Shown piece by piece: positions 14,412-23,076 of a stretch of 23,502 bases of DNA. Within the stretch, counting starts at the first letter, position 1; each line of letters starts with the position of its first letter. Location: positions 1 through 23,502 of the forward strand of contig CAZBWH010000048.1 in the NCBI GenBank assembly GCA_964495595.1, read 5' to 3'. The position numbers and the translations under genes were made by a program. A model generated the notes under the pieces. The model was given only the letters and a program-made list of their open reading frames with translations. It was not told the DNA's origin and ran no database searches. Source of the DNA: CALMFQ01 sp964495595 (GTDB lineage: Bacteria; Pseudomonadota; Gammaproteobacteria; Burkholderiales; SCOH01).

Positions 14412-15005
14412 ATGACAAAGAAAATTGAGTTGCTCGCAGCCGCCTTGACCAATAGCCTGGGCGAGCAGATGGCTAGCTTGGTTGAGCGACTGGGAGAGAT
14501 TACGATCGTTGTGCGGTCGGCTGATTGGCTATCTGTTTCCCGTTCGCTTCGTGACGTGGCTGGCTTGCGGTTCGAGCAATGCATCGATATCTGCGGAATG
14601 GATTATAGCTCCTATCGTGAAGAGGGGGCCGGCGGCCGTAGGTTTGCTGCTGTTTATCATTTGATGTCTGTATCCTGCAATCATCGTCTGCGTGTCCGCG
14701 TCTTTGCTGAAGATGACTCGTTTCCTGTTTTGCCATCGGTGGTAGATGTCTGGCCGGTTGCCAATTGGTATGAGCGAGAAGCCTTCGATCTGTTTGGAAT
14801 CGTGTTTTCCGGGCATCCGGATTTACGCCGAATCCTTACTGATTATGGATTTGTCGGGCATCCGTTCAGGAAGGATTTTCCGGTCTCCGGTTATGTCGAA
14901 ATGCGCTATGACCCTGATCAGGGGCGCGTGATTTATCAGCCGGTTTCTATCGAGCCGCGTGAAATTACTCCGCGTATCATTCGTGAGGAGAATTACGGTG
15001 GCTGA
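14412..15005 (+). CDS. nuoC: NADH-quinone oxidoreductase subunit C
   Basis: NuoC is a peripheral-arm connecting subunit (30 kDa type) that packs against NuoD and NuoB and carries no cofactor. The protein has 197 residues. The family signature EREAFDLFGIVFSGHPDLRR (about 121-140), continuing to DYGFVGHPFRKDFP, is intact. It is a separate gene, not the NuoCD fusion found in E. coli. A TAAGG site precedes the ATG. Its 3' end overlaps nuoD by 8 nt. Confidence 0.97.
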   Translation: MTKKIELLAAALTNSLGEQMASLVERLGEITIVVRSADWLSVSRSLRDVAGLRFEQCIDICGMDYSSYREEGAGGRRFAAVYHLMSVSCNHRLRVRVFAEDDSFPVLPSVVDVWPVANWYEREAFDLFGIVFSGHPDLRRILTDYGFVGHPFRKDFPVSGYVEMRYDPDQGRVIYQPVSIEPREITPRIIREENYGG

Positions 15006-16251
15006 TATCCGTAATTACACAATCAATTTCGGCCCTCAGCACCCAGCTGCTCACGGCGTATTGCGTCTTGTGCTTGAGTTGGATGGTGAAGTCATTGAGC
15101 GAGCGGATCCGCATATCGGCTTGCTGCATCGTGGCACCGAGAAGTTGGCAGAAAACAAGACGTTTCTCCAGTCTGTTCCTTATATGGACCGCTTGGATTA
15201 CGTTTCGATGATGTGTAACGAGCATGCGTATGTAATGGCCGTAGAAAAGCTGCTACAGATCGAAGTTCCGTTGCGGGCTCAGTATATTCGCGTCATGTAT
15301 GACGAAGTTACACGCATCCTTAACCATTTGCTGTGGATCGGTGCTCATGCGCTTGATGTCGGCGCCATGACAATGTTCCTCTACGCTTTCCGCGAGCGAG
15401 AGGATCTAATGGACTGCTACGAGGCGGTATCTGGCGCACGTTTGCATGCCGCGTACTATCGCCCCGGTGGCGTATATCGTGATCTGCCTGATCAGATGCC
15501 GAAATATGTCCACTCAAAAATCAAGACCAAAGACCAGTTGACTAAACTCAACGAGAACCGTCAGGGTTCATTGCTTGATTTTATCGAGGACTTTACCCGA
15601 CGATTCCCCGCTTGCGTGGATCAGTACGAAACATTGTTGACCGACAATCGTATCTGGAAACAAAGAACGGTCGGTATCGGCGTTGTCTCACCGGAGCGTG
15701 CGCTGGCGCTCGGTTTTACCGGGCCGATGTTACGCGGCTCGGGTATTGCATGGGATCTGCGCAAGAAGCAGCCGTACGAGGTATATGATCGCGTTGATTT
15801 CGATATTCCGGTTGGGGTAGAGGGTGACTGTTACGATCGCTATCTGGTTCGCATGGAGGAGATGCGGCAGTCAAATCGTATTATCAAGCAGTGCGTAGAT
15901 TGGCTGCGCAGGAATCCTGGGCCGGTTATCACTGACAATCATAAAGTGGCGCCGCCATCGCGTGAAGCGATGAAGACCAATATGGAAGAGTTGATCCACC
16001 ACTTCAAGCTCTTCTCTGAAGGCATGCACGTTACCGAAGGAGAGGCCTACTGCGCTGTAGAGCATCCCAAAGGTGAGTTTGGTATTTATCTGGTGTCGGA
16101 TGGCGCCAATAAGCCGTATCGCGTCAAGATTCGCGCACCCGGTTATGCGCATTTGGCCGGTTTTGATGAAATGGTTCGGGGCCACATGATTGCCGACGCA
16201 GTAGCCATTATCGGCACTCAGGATATCGTATTTGGGGAGATTGATCGCTGA
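14998..16251 (+). CDS. nuoD: NADH-quinone oxidoreductase subunit D
   Basis: NuoD (49 kDa type) is related to the large subunit of NiFe hydrogenases and forms the quinone pocket with NuoB. I use the GTG at 14998: GAGGAG (14985-14990) lies 7 nt upstream, and the product begins MADIRNYTINFGPQHPAAHG, the family start. It has 417 residues. Conserved parts include the FGPQHPAAHG loop (11-20), HIGLLHRGTEKL (39-50), and the C-terminal AIIGTQDIVFGEIDR. nuoE begins at the last base of its stop codon. Confidence 0.98.
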   Translation: MADIRNYTINFGPQHPAAHGVLRLVLELDGEVIERADPHIGLLHRGTEKLAENKTFLQSVPYMDRLDYVSMMCNEHAYVMAVEKLLQIEVPLRAQYIRVMYDEVTRILNHLLWIGAHALDVGAMTMFLYAFREREDLMDCYEAVSGARLHAAYYRPGGVYRDLPDQMPKYVHSKIKTKDQLTKLNENRQGSLLDFIEDFTRRFPACVDQYETLLTDNRIWKQRTVGIGVVSPERALALGFTGPMLRGSGIAWDLRKKQPYEVYDRVDFDIPVGVEGDCYDRYLVRMEEMRQSNRIIKQCVDWLRRNPGPVITDNHKVAPPSREAMKTNMEELIHHFKLFSEGMHVTEGEAYCAVEHPKGEFGIYLVSDGANKPYRVKIRAPGYAHLAGFDEMVRGHMIADAVAIIGTQDIVFGEIDR

Positions 16252-16724
16252 TGTTGTCCGCTGAATCCCTTGCCAAAATTGATTTCGAAGCGTCGAAATA
16301 CCCACCGGAACAAAGGCGATCTGCGGTGATGGGCGCATTGCGCATTGCCCAGACTGAAAAAGGCTGGCTTGCGCCAGAAACCATCGAGTTCGTCGCTAAT
16401 TATCTGCAAATCGCGCCGGTGGCTGCTTATGAAGTGGCGACGTTCTACAACATGTATGACCGAAAACCGGTTGGCAGACACAAACTGACTGTCTGCACCA
16501 ATCTGCCGTGCGCCTTGTCTGGCGGCGTCGATGCCGGCAAGTATCTGCAGCAGAGGCTCGGTATCGGTTACGGCGAAACAACCGCCGATGGCAAGTTTAC
16601 CCTGGTGGAAGGTGAATGCATGGGGGCATGTGGTGACGCGCCGGTTATGCTATTGAACAATCACAAGATGTGCAGCTTCATGACCAATGAAGCTATCGAC
16701 AAGAAGCTCGCGGAGTTGGAATAA
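16251..16724 (+). CDS. nuoE: NADH-quinone oxidoreductase subunit E
   Basis: NuoE (24 kDa type) is a thioredoxin-fold [2Fe-2S] subunit of the NADH dehydrogenase module and holds cluster N1a. The protein has 157 residues. The ligands are C82 and C87 (VCTNLPCALSGG) and C123 and C127 (ECMGACGDAP). A GGGGAGA site lies inside the end of nuoD, and the ATG overlaps the nuoD TGA by one base. nuoF starts immediately after its stop with no spacer. Confidence 0.97.
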   Translation: MLSAESLAKIDFEASKYPPEQRRSAVMGALRIAQTEKGWLAPETIEFVANYLQIAPVAAYEVATFYNMYDRKPVGRHKLTVCTNLPCALSGGVDAGKYLQQRLGIGYGETTADGKFTLVEGECMGACGDAPVMLLNNHKMCSFMTNEAIDKKLAELE

Positions 16725-18020
16725 ATGGCAATCTTCGAGAGTGGCGTGATTTTCGAGGGCGTCGATACCAACGACCCGAATTGCTGGACGCTGGAAGCTT
16801 ATCAGGCACGTGGCGGCTATCAGGCGCTGCGGCGTATCCTTGACAGCAAGATGACTCAGGACGACCTGATTGCCGAAGTCAAAGGCTCTGGCCTTCGTGG
16901 CCGCGGTGGTGCGGGCTTCCCGACCGGTCTGAAGTGGAGCTTCATGCCGCGCAATTTCCCTGGCGACAAATATGTCGTCTGCAATAGCGATGAAGGTGAG
17001 CCGGGAACGTTCAAAGATCGCGACATCATGCGTTTCAACCCACATTCGCTGATCGAAGGCATGATCATTGCAGGGTACGCAATGGGTGCTAAAGCTGGTT
17101 ACAACTATATCCACGGCGAAATATTCGAGGTTTATGAGCTGTTTGAAGCTGCGCTGGATCAGGCGCGCAAAGCAGGTTTGCTCGGCACCAATATCTTGGG
17201 TTCCGGCTTTAATTTTGACCTGTTCGCACATCACGGCTACGGGGCTTATATTTGCGGTGAAGAAACTGCACTGCTCGAATCGCTGGAAGGGAAAAAGGGC
17301 CAGCCGCGTTTCAAGCCTCCCTTTCCTGCCAGTTTCGGTCTGTATGGCAAGCCAACCACGATCAATAACACTGAATCGTTTGCGTCAGTTCCGTTCATCG
17401 TGCGTGACGGTGCGCAAAAATTTCTGGAGCACGGTAAGCCAAACAATGGTGGCACCAAGCTGTTCTCCGTTTCGGGCCATGTCAATCGGCCAGGCAACTT
17501 TGAAATTCCGCTAGGGACGCCCTTCTCCAAACTGCTGGAAATGGCTGGCGGCATGCGTGGCGGCAAGAAGCTGAAAGCGGTGATCCCTGGCGGTTCATCG
17601 GCACCGGTGTTGCCAGGCGAGGTCATGATGGACCTGACCATGGACTACGACAGTATTGCCAAAGCTGGCTCGATGCTGGGTTCCGGTGCCGTGATCGTGA
17701 TGAACGAAGATATCTGCATGGTCAAGGCACTGGAGCGTCTGGCGTATTTCTATCACGAAGAATCGTGCGGCCAGTGTACGCCGTGTCGTGAAGGCACCGG
17801 TTGGCTGTATCGCGTGATCCACCGCATCGAAAACGGCCTCGGCCGCCCGGACGATCTGGAATTGCTGGATTCGGTCGGCAACAATATGGCCGGCCGCACC
17901 ATCTGCGCACTGGCAGATGCCGCGGTGTTCCCGGTACGCAGCTTTACCAAGCATTTCCGCAATGAATTCGAGTATCACATCGAGCACAAGAAGTGCCTCG
18001 TAAACCACAAGTGGTGCTGA
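16725..18020 (+). CDS. nuoF: NADH-quinone oxidoreductase subunit F
   Basis: NuoF (51 kDa type) oxidises NADH, holds FMN and passes electrons to cluster N3. The protein has 431 residues. The glycine-rich nucleotide/FMN segment GRGGAGFPTGLKW is at 59-71, with NSDEGEPGTFKDRD at 87-100 and YICGEETALLESLEG at 176-189. The [4Fe-4S] ligands are C348, C351 and C354 (ESCGQCTPCREG) and C394 (TICALADAA). A SLBB-like segment lies around 240-330. It ends 35 nt before nuoG. Confidence 0.98.
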   Translation: MAIFESGVIFEGVDTNDPNCWTLEAYQARGGYQALRRILDSKMTQDDLIAEVKGSGLRGRGGAGFPTGLKWSFMPRNFPGDKYVVCNSDEGEPGTFKDRDIMRFNPHSLIEGMIIAGYAMGAKAGYNYIHGEIFEVYELFEAALDQARKAGLLGTNILGSGFNFDLFAHHGYGAYICGEETALLESLEGKKGQPRFKPPFPASFGLYGKPTTINNTESFASVPFIVRDGAQKFLEHGKPNNGGTKLFSVSGHVNRPGNFEIPLGTPFSKLLEMAGGMRGGKKLKAVIPGGSSAPVLPGEVMMDLTMDYDSIAKAGSMLGSGAVIVMNEDICMVKALERLAYFYHEESCGQCTPCREGTGWLYRVIHRIENGLGRPDDLELLDSVGNNMAGRTICALADAAVFPVRSFTKHFRNEFEYHIEHKKCLVNHKWC

Positions 18021-18055
18021 GCCTCTAAGGTTCGCCAGACAGGTAGCCGAACGCT

Positions 18056-20425
18056 ATGTTAGAAATTGAAATTGACGGCAAGACACTGACAGTACCGGAT
18101 GGTTCGACCATCATGGATGCTGCCCATCAATGCGGTACGTATATCCCGCATTTCTGCTATCACAAGAAACTCTCCATCGCGGCTAACTGCCGCATGTGTC
18201 TGGTTGAAGTCGAAAAGGCTCCCAAACCGCTGCCTGCCTGCGCCACACCGGTAACACCGGGGATGAAGGTGCAGACTCACTCGCCGATGGCGACCAAGGC
18301 GCAGAAGGGCGTGATGGAGTTCCTGCTGATCAACCATCCGCTGGATTGCCCGATTTGCGATCAGGGTGGCGAATGCCAGCTGCAGGATCTGGCTGTTGGC
18401 TACGGTGCCGGCGCATCGCGTTACCAGGAAGAAAAGCGCGTCGTTGTCGGTAAGGATATGGGACCGCTGGTTTCCGCCGAGGAAATGAGCCGCTGCATCC
18501 ACTGTACCCGTTGCGTGCGTTTTACCGAAGAGATCGGCGGGTTTCAGGAAATCGGCATGGCCAATCGCGGCGAGTTTTCCGAGATTCTGCCGTTCCTCAA
18601 CAAGACCGTTGATTCGGAAATTTCCGGCAACGTCATCGACCTGTGCCCGGTCGGCGCGCTCACCTCGAAGCCGTTCCGCTACAGCGCCCGTCCGTGGGAA
18701 TTGTCGCGTCGCAAGTCGGTCAGCCCGCACGATGGCTTGGGTTCGAATCTGATCGTGCAGGTCAAGCAAGGTCAGGTCATGCGAGTGTTGCCGCGCGAAA
18801 ACGAGGCGATCAACGAATGCTGGATTTCCGACCGTGATCGCTTCTCCTATGAGGCCTTGAACAGCAGTGCGCGTCTGACTGCGCCGCGTATCAAGCAGGG
18901 TGGTGAATGGAAGACGGTCGACTGGCAGACCGCCCTCGATTACGTAGCCCACGGCTTGCAGTGCATTGCCAAGGAGCAGGGCGCTGACAAGATCGGCGCA
19001 TTAGTCTCGCCGCATTCGACGCTGGAAGAACTGTATCTGGCACAAAAACTGGTGCGAGGTATGGGTGTTGTCAATATTGACAGTCGCCTGCGCCAGGCAG
19101 ACTTTTCTGGTGATGCGCTGGAACAGGGAGCGCCGTGGCTGGGTGTTGGCATCGATGAAGTTGCCACGCAAAACGCGATCCTATTGGTAGGCAGCAATAT
19201 TCGCAAGGAGCAGCCTCTGCTGGCGACCCGTGTGCGTGCGGCAGTTCGCAAGGGGGCGCAGCTGTCGGTAATCGGCGTCTACGATGAAGACATGTTGTGC
19301 AGGGTGGCGGCCAAGACTGTTGCCGCGCCGGCCGCATTGCCGGGTGTACTGGCTGCAGTGCTCAAAGCTGCTGCGGAGGGCAAAGGCGTAGCGGTGCCGG
19401 CGCACCTGGCTGATGTGGTAGCTGCTGCTGTGGCTGATGCGCAGAGCCAGCAGATGGCCGATTCACTGATCAGTGGTGAAGCCGCACTGATTCTGCTTGG
19501 CAATGTTGTCCAGCATCATCCGCAGTACGCTGCAATGCGCCAGATCGCGCAGACTCTGGCGGATATCGTCGGTGCCAAGCTGGCAATTCCGGCTGAAGCG
19601 GCCAATTCGGTTGGTGCTTATATCGCTGGCGCGGTACCGCACAAGGGGGCCTTGGACGGCACTGCGAAGACTGGCCTGAATGCAGCGCAGATGCTCGCAG
19701 CGCCGCTGAAGGCATATCTGCTGCTCAACACCGACATCGAGTCCGATAGCAACGATGGCGCCAAGGCGCTGGCTTCTCTGAACGCCGCCGACATGGTGGT
19801 ATACATGAGCCCGCTCAGCAATGCAGCGGCGGAGCAGTACGCCGACGTGATGCTACCGGTTTCGCCGTTTACCGAAACGTCCGGTTCGTTCATTAACACC
19901 GCCGGCTTGGTGCAAAGTTTCAACGGTGTGGTAAAGCCCTTGGGCGAAACCCGCCCGGCCTGGAAAGTGTTGCGCGTATTGGCAAATCTGCTGCAATTGC
20001 CGGGTTTCGATTATTTGACGTCGGAAGCCGCGCGTGACGAATTGCTGGGCGATGGCAGCGCAATTGCTGCGCTGTTGAACAATACCCTGACGGCGGCAAC
20101 CGTTGCAGCAACCCCGGTTGCCGGCTTGCAGCGTATCGGTGATGTACCGCTGTATCAGGCGGATCAACTGGTTCGTCGCGCAGAGTCGCTGCAGTTGACC
20201 AAGGACGCAGGCAAAACTGCCGCATTGATGTCGGCTGCAACGCTGGCACAACTCGGCGTTGTCTCCGGCACCAAAGTCAAGGTCAGCCAGGGCGGAGCCG
20301 GACTGACGCTGGTAGCAGAACAGGATGATCGCGTGGCCGATGGCTGCGTGCGTGTGATGGGTGGCCACCCGGCAAACAGTAGCCTCGGTGCCTTGTTCGG
20401 CGCGATCAGTTTGGAGCGTGCATAA
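18056..20425 (+). CDS. nuoG: NADH-quinone oxidoreductase subunit G
   Basis: NuoG is the largest peripheral-arm subunit (75 kDa type), with ferredoxin-like clusters and a molybdopterin-oxidoreductase-like C-terminal part that has no known cofactor. The product is 789 residues. [2Fe-2S] ligands are C34, C45, C48 and C62. The next cluster uses H94 with C98, C101 and C107 (NHPLDCPICDQGGECQLQD). The following one uses C147, C150, C153 and C197. The Cys motif for the extra cluster N7, present in E. coli NuoG shortly after this point, is absent. The C-terminal half is alanine-rich. nuoH starts directly after its stop. Confidence 0.97.
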   Translation: MLEIEIDGKTLTVPDGSTIMDAAHQCGTYIPHFCYHKKLSIAANCRMCLVEVEKAPKPLPACATPVTPGMKVQTHSPMATKAQKGVMEFLLINHPLDCPICDQGGECQLQDLAVGYGAGASRYQEEKRVVVGKDMGPLVSAEEMSRCIHCTRCVRFTEEIGGFQEIGMANRGEFSEILPFLNKTVDSEISGNVIDLCPVGALTSKPFRYSARPWELSRRKSVSPHDGLGSNLIVQVKQGQVMRVLPRENEAINECWISDRDRFSYEALNSSARLTAPRIKQGGEWKTVDWQTALDYVAHGLQCIAKEQGADKIGALVSPHSTLEELYLAQKLVRGMGVVNIDSRLRQADFSGDALEQGAPWLGVGIDEVATQNAILLVGSNIRKEQPLLATRVRAAVRKGAQLSVIGVYDEDMLCRVAAKTVAAPAALPGVLAAVLKAAAEGKGVAVPAHLADVVAAAVADAQSQQMADSLISGEAALILLGNVVQHHPQYAAMRQIAQTLADIVGAKLAIPAEAANSVGAYIAGAVPHKGALDGTAKTGLNAAQMLAAPLKAYLLLNTDIESDSNDGAKALASLNAADMVVYMSPLSNAAAEQYADVMLPVSPFTETSGSFINTAGLVQSFNGVVKPLGETRPAWKVLRVLANLLQLPGFDYLTSEAARDELLGDGSAIAALLNNTLTAATVAATPVAGLQRIGDVPLYQADQLVRRAESLQLTKDAGKTAALMSAATLAQLGVVSGTKVKVSQGGAGLTLVAEQDDRVADGCVRVMGGHPANSSLGALFGAISLERA

Positions 20426-21472
20426 ATGCTGGAAATGATTCAGGACCTGATTGGCCAGCCGGCCGGACTCGCAGTCTGGACCATGATCAAGATTCTGGTG
20501 ATCGTACTGCCGCTATTGGGCTGCGTGGCTTATCTGACGCTGGCGGAGCGCAAGATCATCGGCTGGATGCAGATTCGTATCGGCCCCAACCGCGTCGGCC
20601 CGCTGGGTTTACTGCAGCCGATTGCCGATGCAGTCAAGGCGATGTTCAAAGAAATCATCCTGCCTACACAGGCCAACAAATCGTTGTTCGTGTTTGCACC
20701 GATCCTGTCGATCGCGCCGGCACTGGCAGCTTGGGCAGTTGTGCCGTTTACCGACAAGTTGGTATTGGCGAATATCGATGCGTCGCTGCTGTACATCATG
20801 TCGATCAGCTCGATGGGTGTTTACGGCATCATCATTGCGGGCTGGGCTTCCAACTCGAAGTACGCGTTCCTTGGCGCGATGCGTTCAGCAGCGCAGATGG
20901 TTTCGTACGAAATCGCCATGGGTTTTGCATTGATCGGTGTGTTGATGGTGTCGTCGAGCCTGAATTTCGTCGAAATCGTCAATCAACAGGCCAAAGGTCT
21001 CGGTGGTGGCAGCCTGTTGAGCTGGAACTGGATTCCGCTGTTTCCCTTGTTCTTGGTCTACATCATATCCGGCGTTGCCGAAACCAATCGTGCACCATTT
21101 GACGTGGCCGAAGGTGAATCCGAAATCGTGGCCGGCTTCCATGTGGAGTATTCGGGCATGACTTTCGCGGTGTTTTTCCTTGCGGAATACGCCAACATGA
21201 TCCTGATTTCGGTGTTGACTGCACTGATGTTCCTCGGTGGCTGGCTCTCGCCGTTTCCGCAGAGTTGGGGTTTGCTTGGGGCCGCCAGTATCTTCTGGCT
21301 CTTGGCCAAAGTGGCGTTCCTGCTGTTCTGCTTCCTGTGGATTCGTGCAACATTCCCGCGTTATCGCTATGACCAGATCATGCGTCTGGGCTGGAAGGTG
21401 TTCCTGCCGGTGTGCATGATTTTCATTCTGGTGCTCGGCGCCTGGATGCAAACCCGCTTCTCCTTGTGGTAA
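20426..21472 (+). CDS. nuoH: NADH-quinone oxidoreductase subunit H
   Basis: NuoH (ND1 type) is the membrane subunit that joins the peripheral arm to the proton-pumping arm and lines the quinone channel. The protein has 348 residues with about eight transmembrane helices. The signature loop AERKIIGWMQIRIGPNRVGP is at 40-59. The acidic loop ETNRAPFDVAEGESEIVAGF starts near residue 219. TTGGAG lies 9 nt before the ATG, inside the end of nuoG. nuoI follows after 26 nt. Confidence 0.98.
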   Translation: MLEMIQDLIGQPAGLAVWTMIKILVIVLPLLGCVAYLTLAERKIIGWMQIRIGPNRVGPLGLLQPIADAVKAMFKEIILPTQANKSLFVFAPILSIAPALAAWAVVPFTDKLVLANIDASLLYIMSISSMGVYGIIIAGWASNSKYAFLGAMRSAAQMVSYEIAMGFALIGVLMVSSSLNFVEIVNQQAKGLGGGSLLSWNWIPLFPLFLVYIISGVAETNRAPFDVAEGESEIVAGFHVEYSGMTFAVFFLAEYANMILISVLTALMFLGGWLSPFPQSWGLLGAASIFWLLAKVAFLLFCFLWIRATFPRYRYDQIMRLGWKVFLPVCMIFILVLGAWMQTRFSLW

Positions 21473-21498
21473 TCAACGAGGGAAAGAGAAAAAGCGAA

Positions 21499-21987
21499 AT
21501 GGAAAAACTGCCTAACTTCTTCAAGACCTTCCTGCTGTTTGAGCTGTTCAAAGGCATGGCGGTGACCGGACGACATCTGTTCGCCCGTAAGATTACGGTC
21601 GAATACCCGGAAGAACGTACGCCTGTAAGCCCCCGGTTCCGCGGCCTGCATGCGTTGCGGCGTTATCCGAATGGTGAAGAGCGTTGTATTGCCTGCAAAC
21701 TGTGCGAGGCAGTATGTCCGGCAATGGCGATTACCATCGAATCGGAACAGCGTGCCGACAATACCCGCCGCACTACTCGCTATGATATCGATCTGACCAA
21801 ATGTATCTTCTGCGGCTTCTGCGAAGAGTCCTGCCCGGTCGACTCGATTGTCGAGACGCATGTCTTCGAATATCACGGTGAGAAGCGGGGTGACCTGCTG
21901 TACACCAAGCCGATGTTACTGGCGGTTGGCGACAAATATGAATCCGAGATTGCCAAGGCTCGTGAGCAAGATGCCAAATACCGCTGA
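21499..21987 (+). CDS. nuoI: NADH-quinone oxidoreductase subunit I
   Basis: NuoI (TYKY type) carries clusters N6a and N6b that relay electrons to N2. The ATG at 21499 follows a purine-rich site (GAGGGAAAGAG) and gives 162 residues, the usual length; a longer in-frame reading would overlap nuoH. Two [4Fe-4S] motifs are complete: C63, C66, C69, C73 (CIACKLCEAVCP) and C102, C105, C108, C112 (CIFCGFCEESCP). An amphipathic N-terminal segment probably lies on the membrane. Confidence 0.98.
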   Translation: MEKLPNFFKTFLLFELFKGMAVTGRHLFARKITVEYPEERTPVSPRFRGLHALRRYPNGEERCIACKLCEAVCPAMAITIESEQRADNTRRTTRYDIDLTKCIFCGFCEESCPVDSIVETHVFEYHGEKRGDLLYTKPMLLAVGDKYESEIAKAREQDAKYR

Positions 21988-22022
21988 ATTCAAGTTTGAA
22001 CGCTGTTGGCCAATTCAAATTT
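21987..22022 (+). repeat. Short direct repeat in the nuoI-nuoJ spacer
   Basis: AATTCAAGTTT (21987-21997) recurs as AATTCAAATTT (22012-22022) with one difference, 14 nt apart. The spacer is noticeably more AT-rich than its surroundings. I see no promoter in it that I would defend. Confidence 0.5.
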
Positions 22023-22036
22023 AAGTCTGGAACATT

Positions 22037-22663
22037 ATGAATTTCCAAACGATTGTTTTTTACGTACTGGCGGCGATCCTGCTTGCGTCCGCATTGAGTG
22101 TGATCACGGCCAAAAATCCAGTGCATGCAGCGCTGTCCTTGGTACTTTCCTTTTTTACCGCATCTGGATTATGGATCTTGTTGCAGGCTGAGTTTTTAGC
22201 GATCTCTCTGGTGCTGATCTACGTCGGTGCGGTGATGGTCTTGTTCCTGTTTGTGGTAATGATGCTGGACATCAATTTTGAGCAATTGCGCCAGGGGTTC
22301 TGGAAAAATCTACCACTTGCCGGCACGGTTGCGGCAGTAATGGCGATTGAGCTTGTATTGCTGCTGACAGCCAGGGATGCCGGTATTGATCGTGGCACTA
22401 TTCCAGCCGTGGCCGAGGGCTATTCCAATACCAAGGAATTGGGCAAGGTTCTGTACACCGATTACATTTATCCATTCGAAATCGCCGCGATGATTCTGCT
22501 GGTGGCGCTGGTAGCCGCAGTGGCGCTGACTCTGCGCAAGCGCAAGGAGAGCAAGTATGTCGACCCGGCGCTGCAGGCCAAGGTGAAACGTCATGACCGT
22601 ATCCGTATGGTTGCCATGGTTGCCGAAAAGCGCAGTGCCGGTGATGAATCGGTTTCCAGTTAA
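22037..22663 (+). CDS. nuoJ: NADH-quinone oxidoreductase subunit J
   Basis: NuoJ (ND6 type) is a membrane-arm subunit with about five transmembrane helices. The protein has 208 residues. The segment KNPVHAALSLVLSFFTASGLW (about 30-50) and the pi-bulge helix region LIYVGAVMVLFLFVVMMLDI are conserved and diagnostic. A 50-residue charged C-terminal tail follows the last helix. The ATG at 22037 lies 49 nt after nuoI behind a weak site (CTGGAAC). Confidence 0.96.
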   Translation: MNFQTIVFYVLAAILLASALSVITAKNPVHAALSLVLSFFTASGLWILLQAEFLAISLVLIYVGAVMVLFLFVVMMLDINFEQLRQGFWKNLPLAGTVAAVMAIELVLLLTARDAGIDRGTIPAVAEGYSNTKELGKVLYTDYIYPFEIAAMILLVALVAAVALTLRKRKESKYVDPALQAKVKRHDRIRMVAMVAEKRSAGDESVSS

Positions 22664-22696
22664 CGCAGTATCCGGATTGTAATAGAGGATCGGCCC

Positions 22697-23002
22697 GTGC
22701 TCTCCCTGACTCATTATCTTGTCTTGGCATCGATTCTGTTTGCCATCAGCGTGTTTGGCATTTTTCTGAACCGCAAGAATCTGATCGTGTTACTGATGGC
22801 CATCGAATTGATGCTGTTGGCGGTTAACATGAATTTCATCGCCTTTTCCCAGTTTATGGGAGATACAGCAGGTCAGCTGTTTGTGTTTTTCATCCTTACG
22901 GTTGCGGCTGCCGAATCTGCCATCGGCCTGGCAATTCTGGTGGTGTTGTTCCGCAATTTGCGCACCATCAATGTCGAAGATATCGATCAACTGAAAGGTT
23001 GA
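22697..23002 (+). CDS. nuoK: NADH-quinone oxidoreductase subunit K
   Basis: NuoK (ND4L type) is a three-helix antiporter-like subunit. The protein has 101 residues, the typical size. The two buried glutamates needed for proton translocation are E37 (LLMAIELMLLAVN) and E73 (VAAAESAIGLAI). The start is a GTG at 22697 with GAGGA (22685-22689) 7 nt upstream. It is separated from nuoL by 74 nt that contain a stem-loop. Confidence 0.97.
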   Translation: MLSLTHYLVLASILFAISVFGIFLNRKNLIVLLMAIELMLLAVNMNFIAFSQFMGDTAGQLFVFFILTVAAAESAIGLAILVVLFRNLRTINVEDIDQLKG

Positions 23003-23012
23003 TGTAATACCG

Positions 23013-23041
23013 GCTGCCAGCCATCGAATTCTGCTGGCAGC
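23013..23041 (+). other. Intergenic stem-loop between nuoK and nuoL
   Basis: GCTGCCAGC (23013-23021) and GCTGGCAGC (23033-23041) form a perfect 9-bp stem with an 11-nt loop. Only AAAACG follows, so it is not a standard terminator. CGAATTC occurs in the loop and again about 20 nt later. It may affect mRNA stability or processing at the point where the large antiporter subunits begin. Confidence 0.55.
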
Positions 23042-23076
23042 AAAACGAATTCCGAGAAGAAAGCAGCGTTTAAATC

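Noticed and set aside
18059..18952. Long open frame on the minus strand (297 codons) across nuoG
   Set aside because: A codon-bias shadow of the cluster-binding half of nuoG, whose cysteine motifs prove the plus strand is coding.
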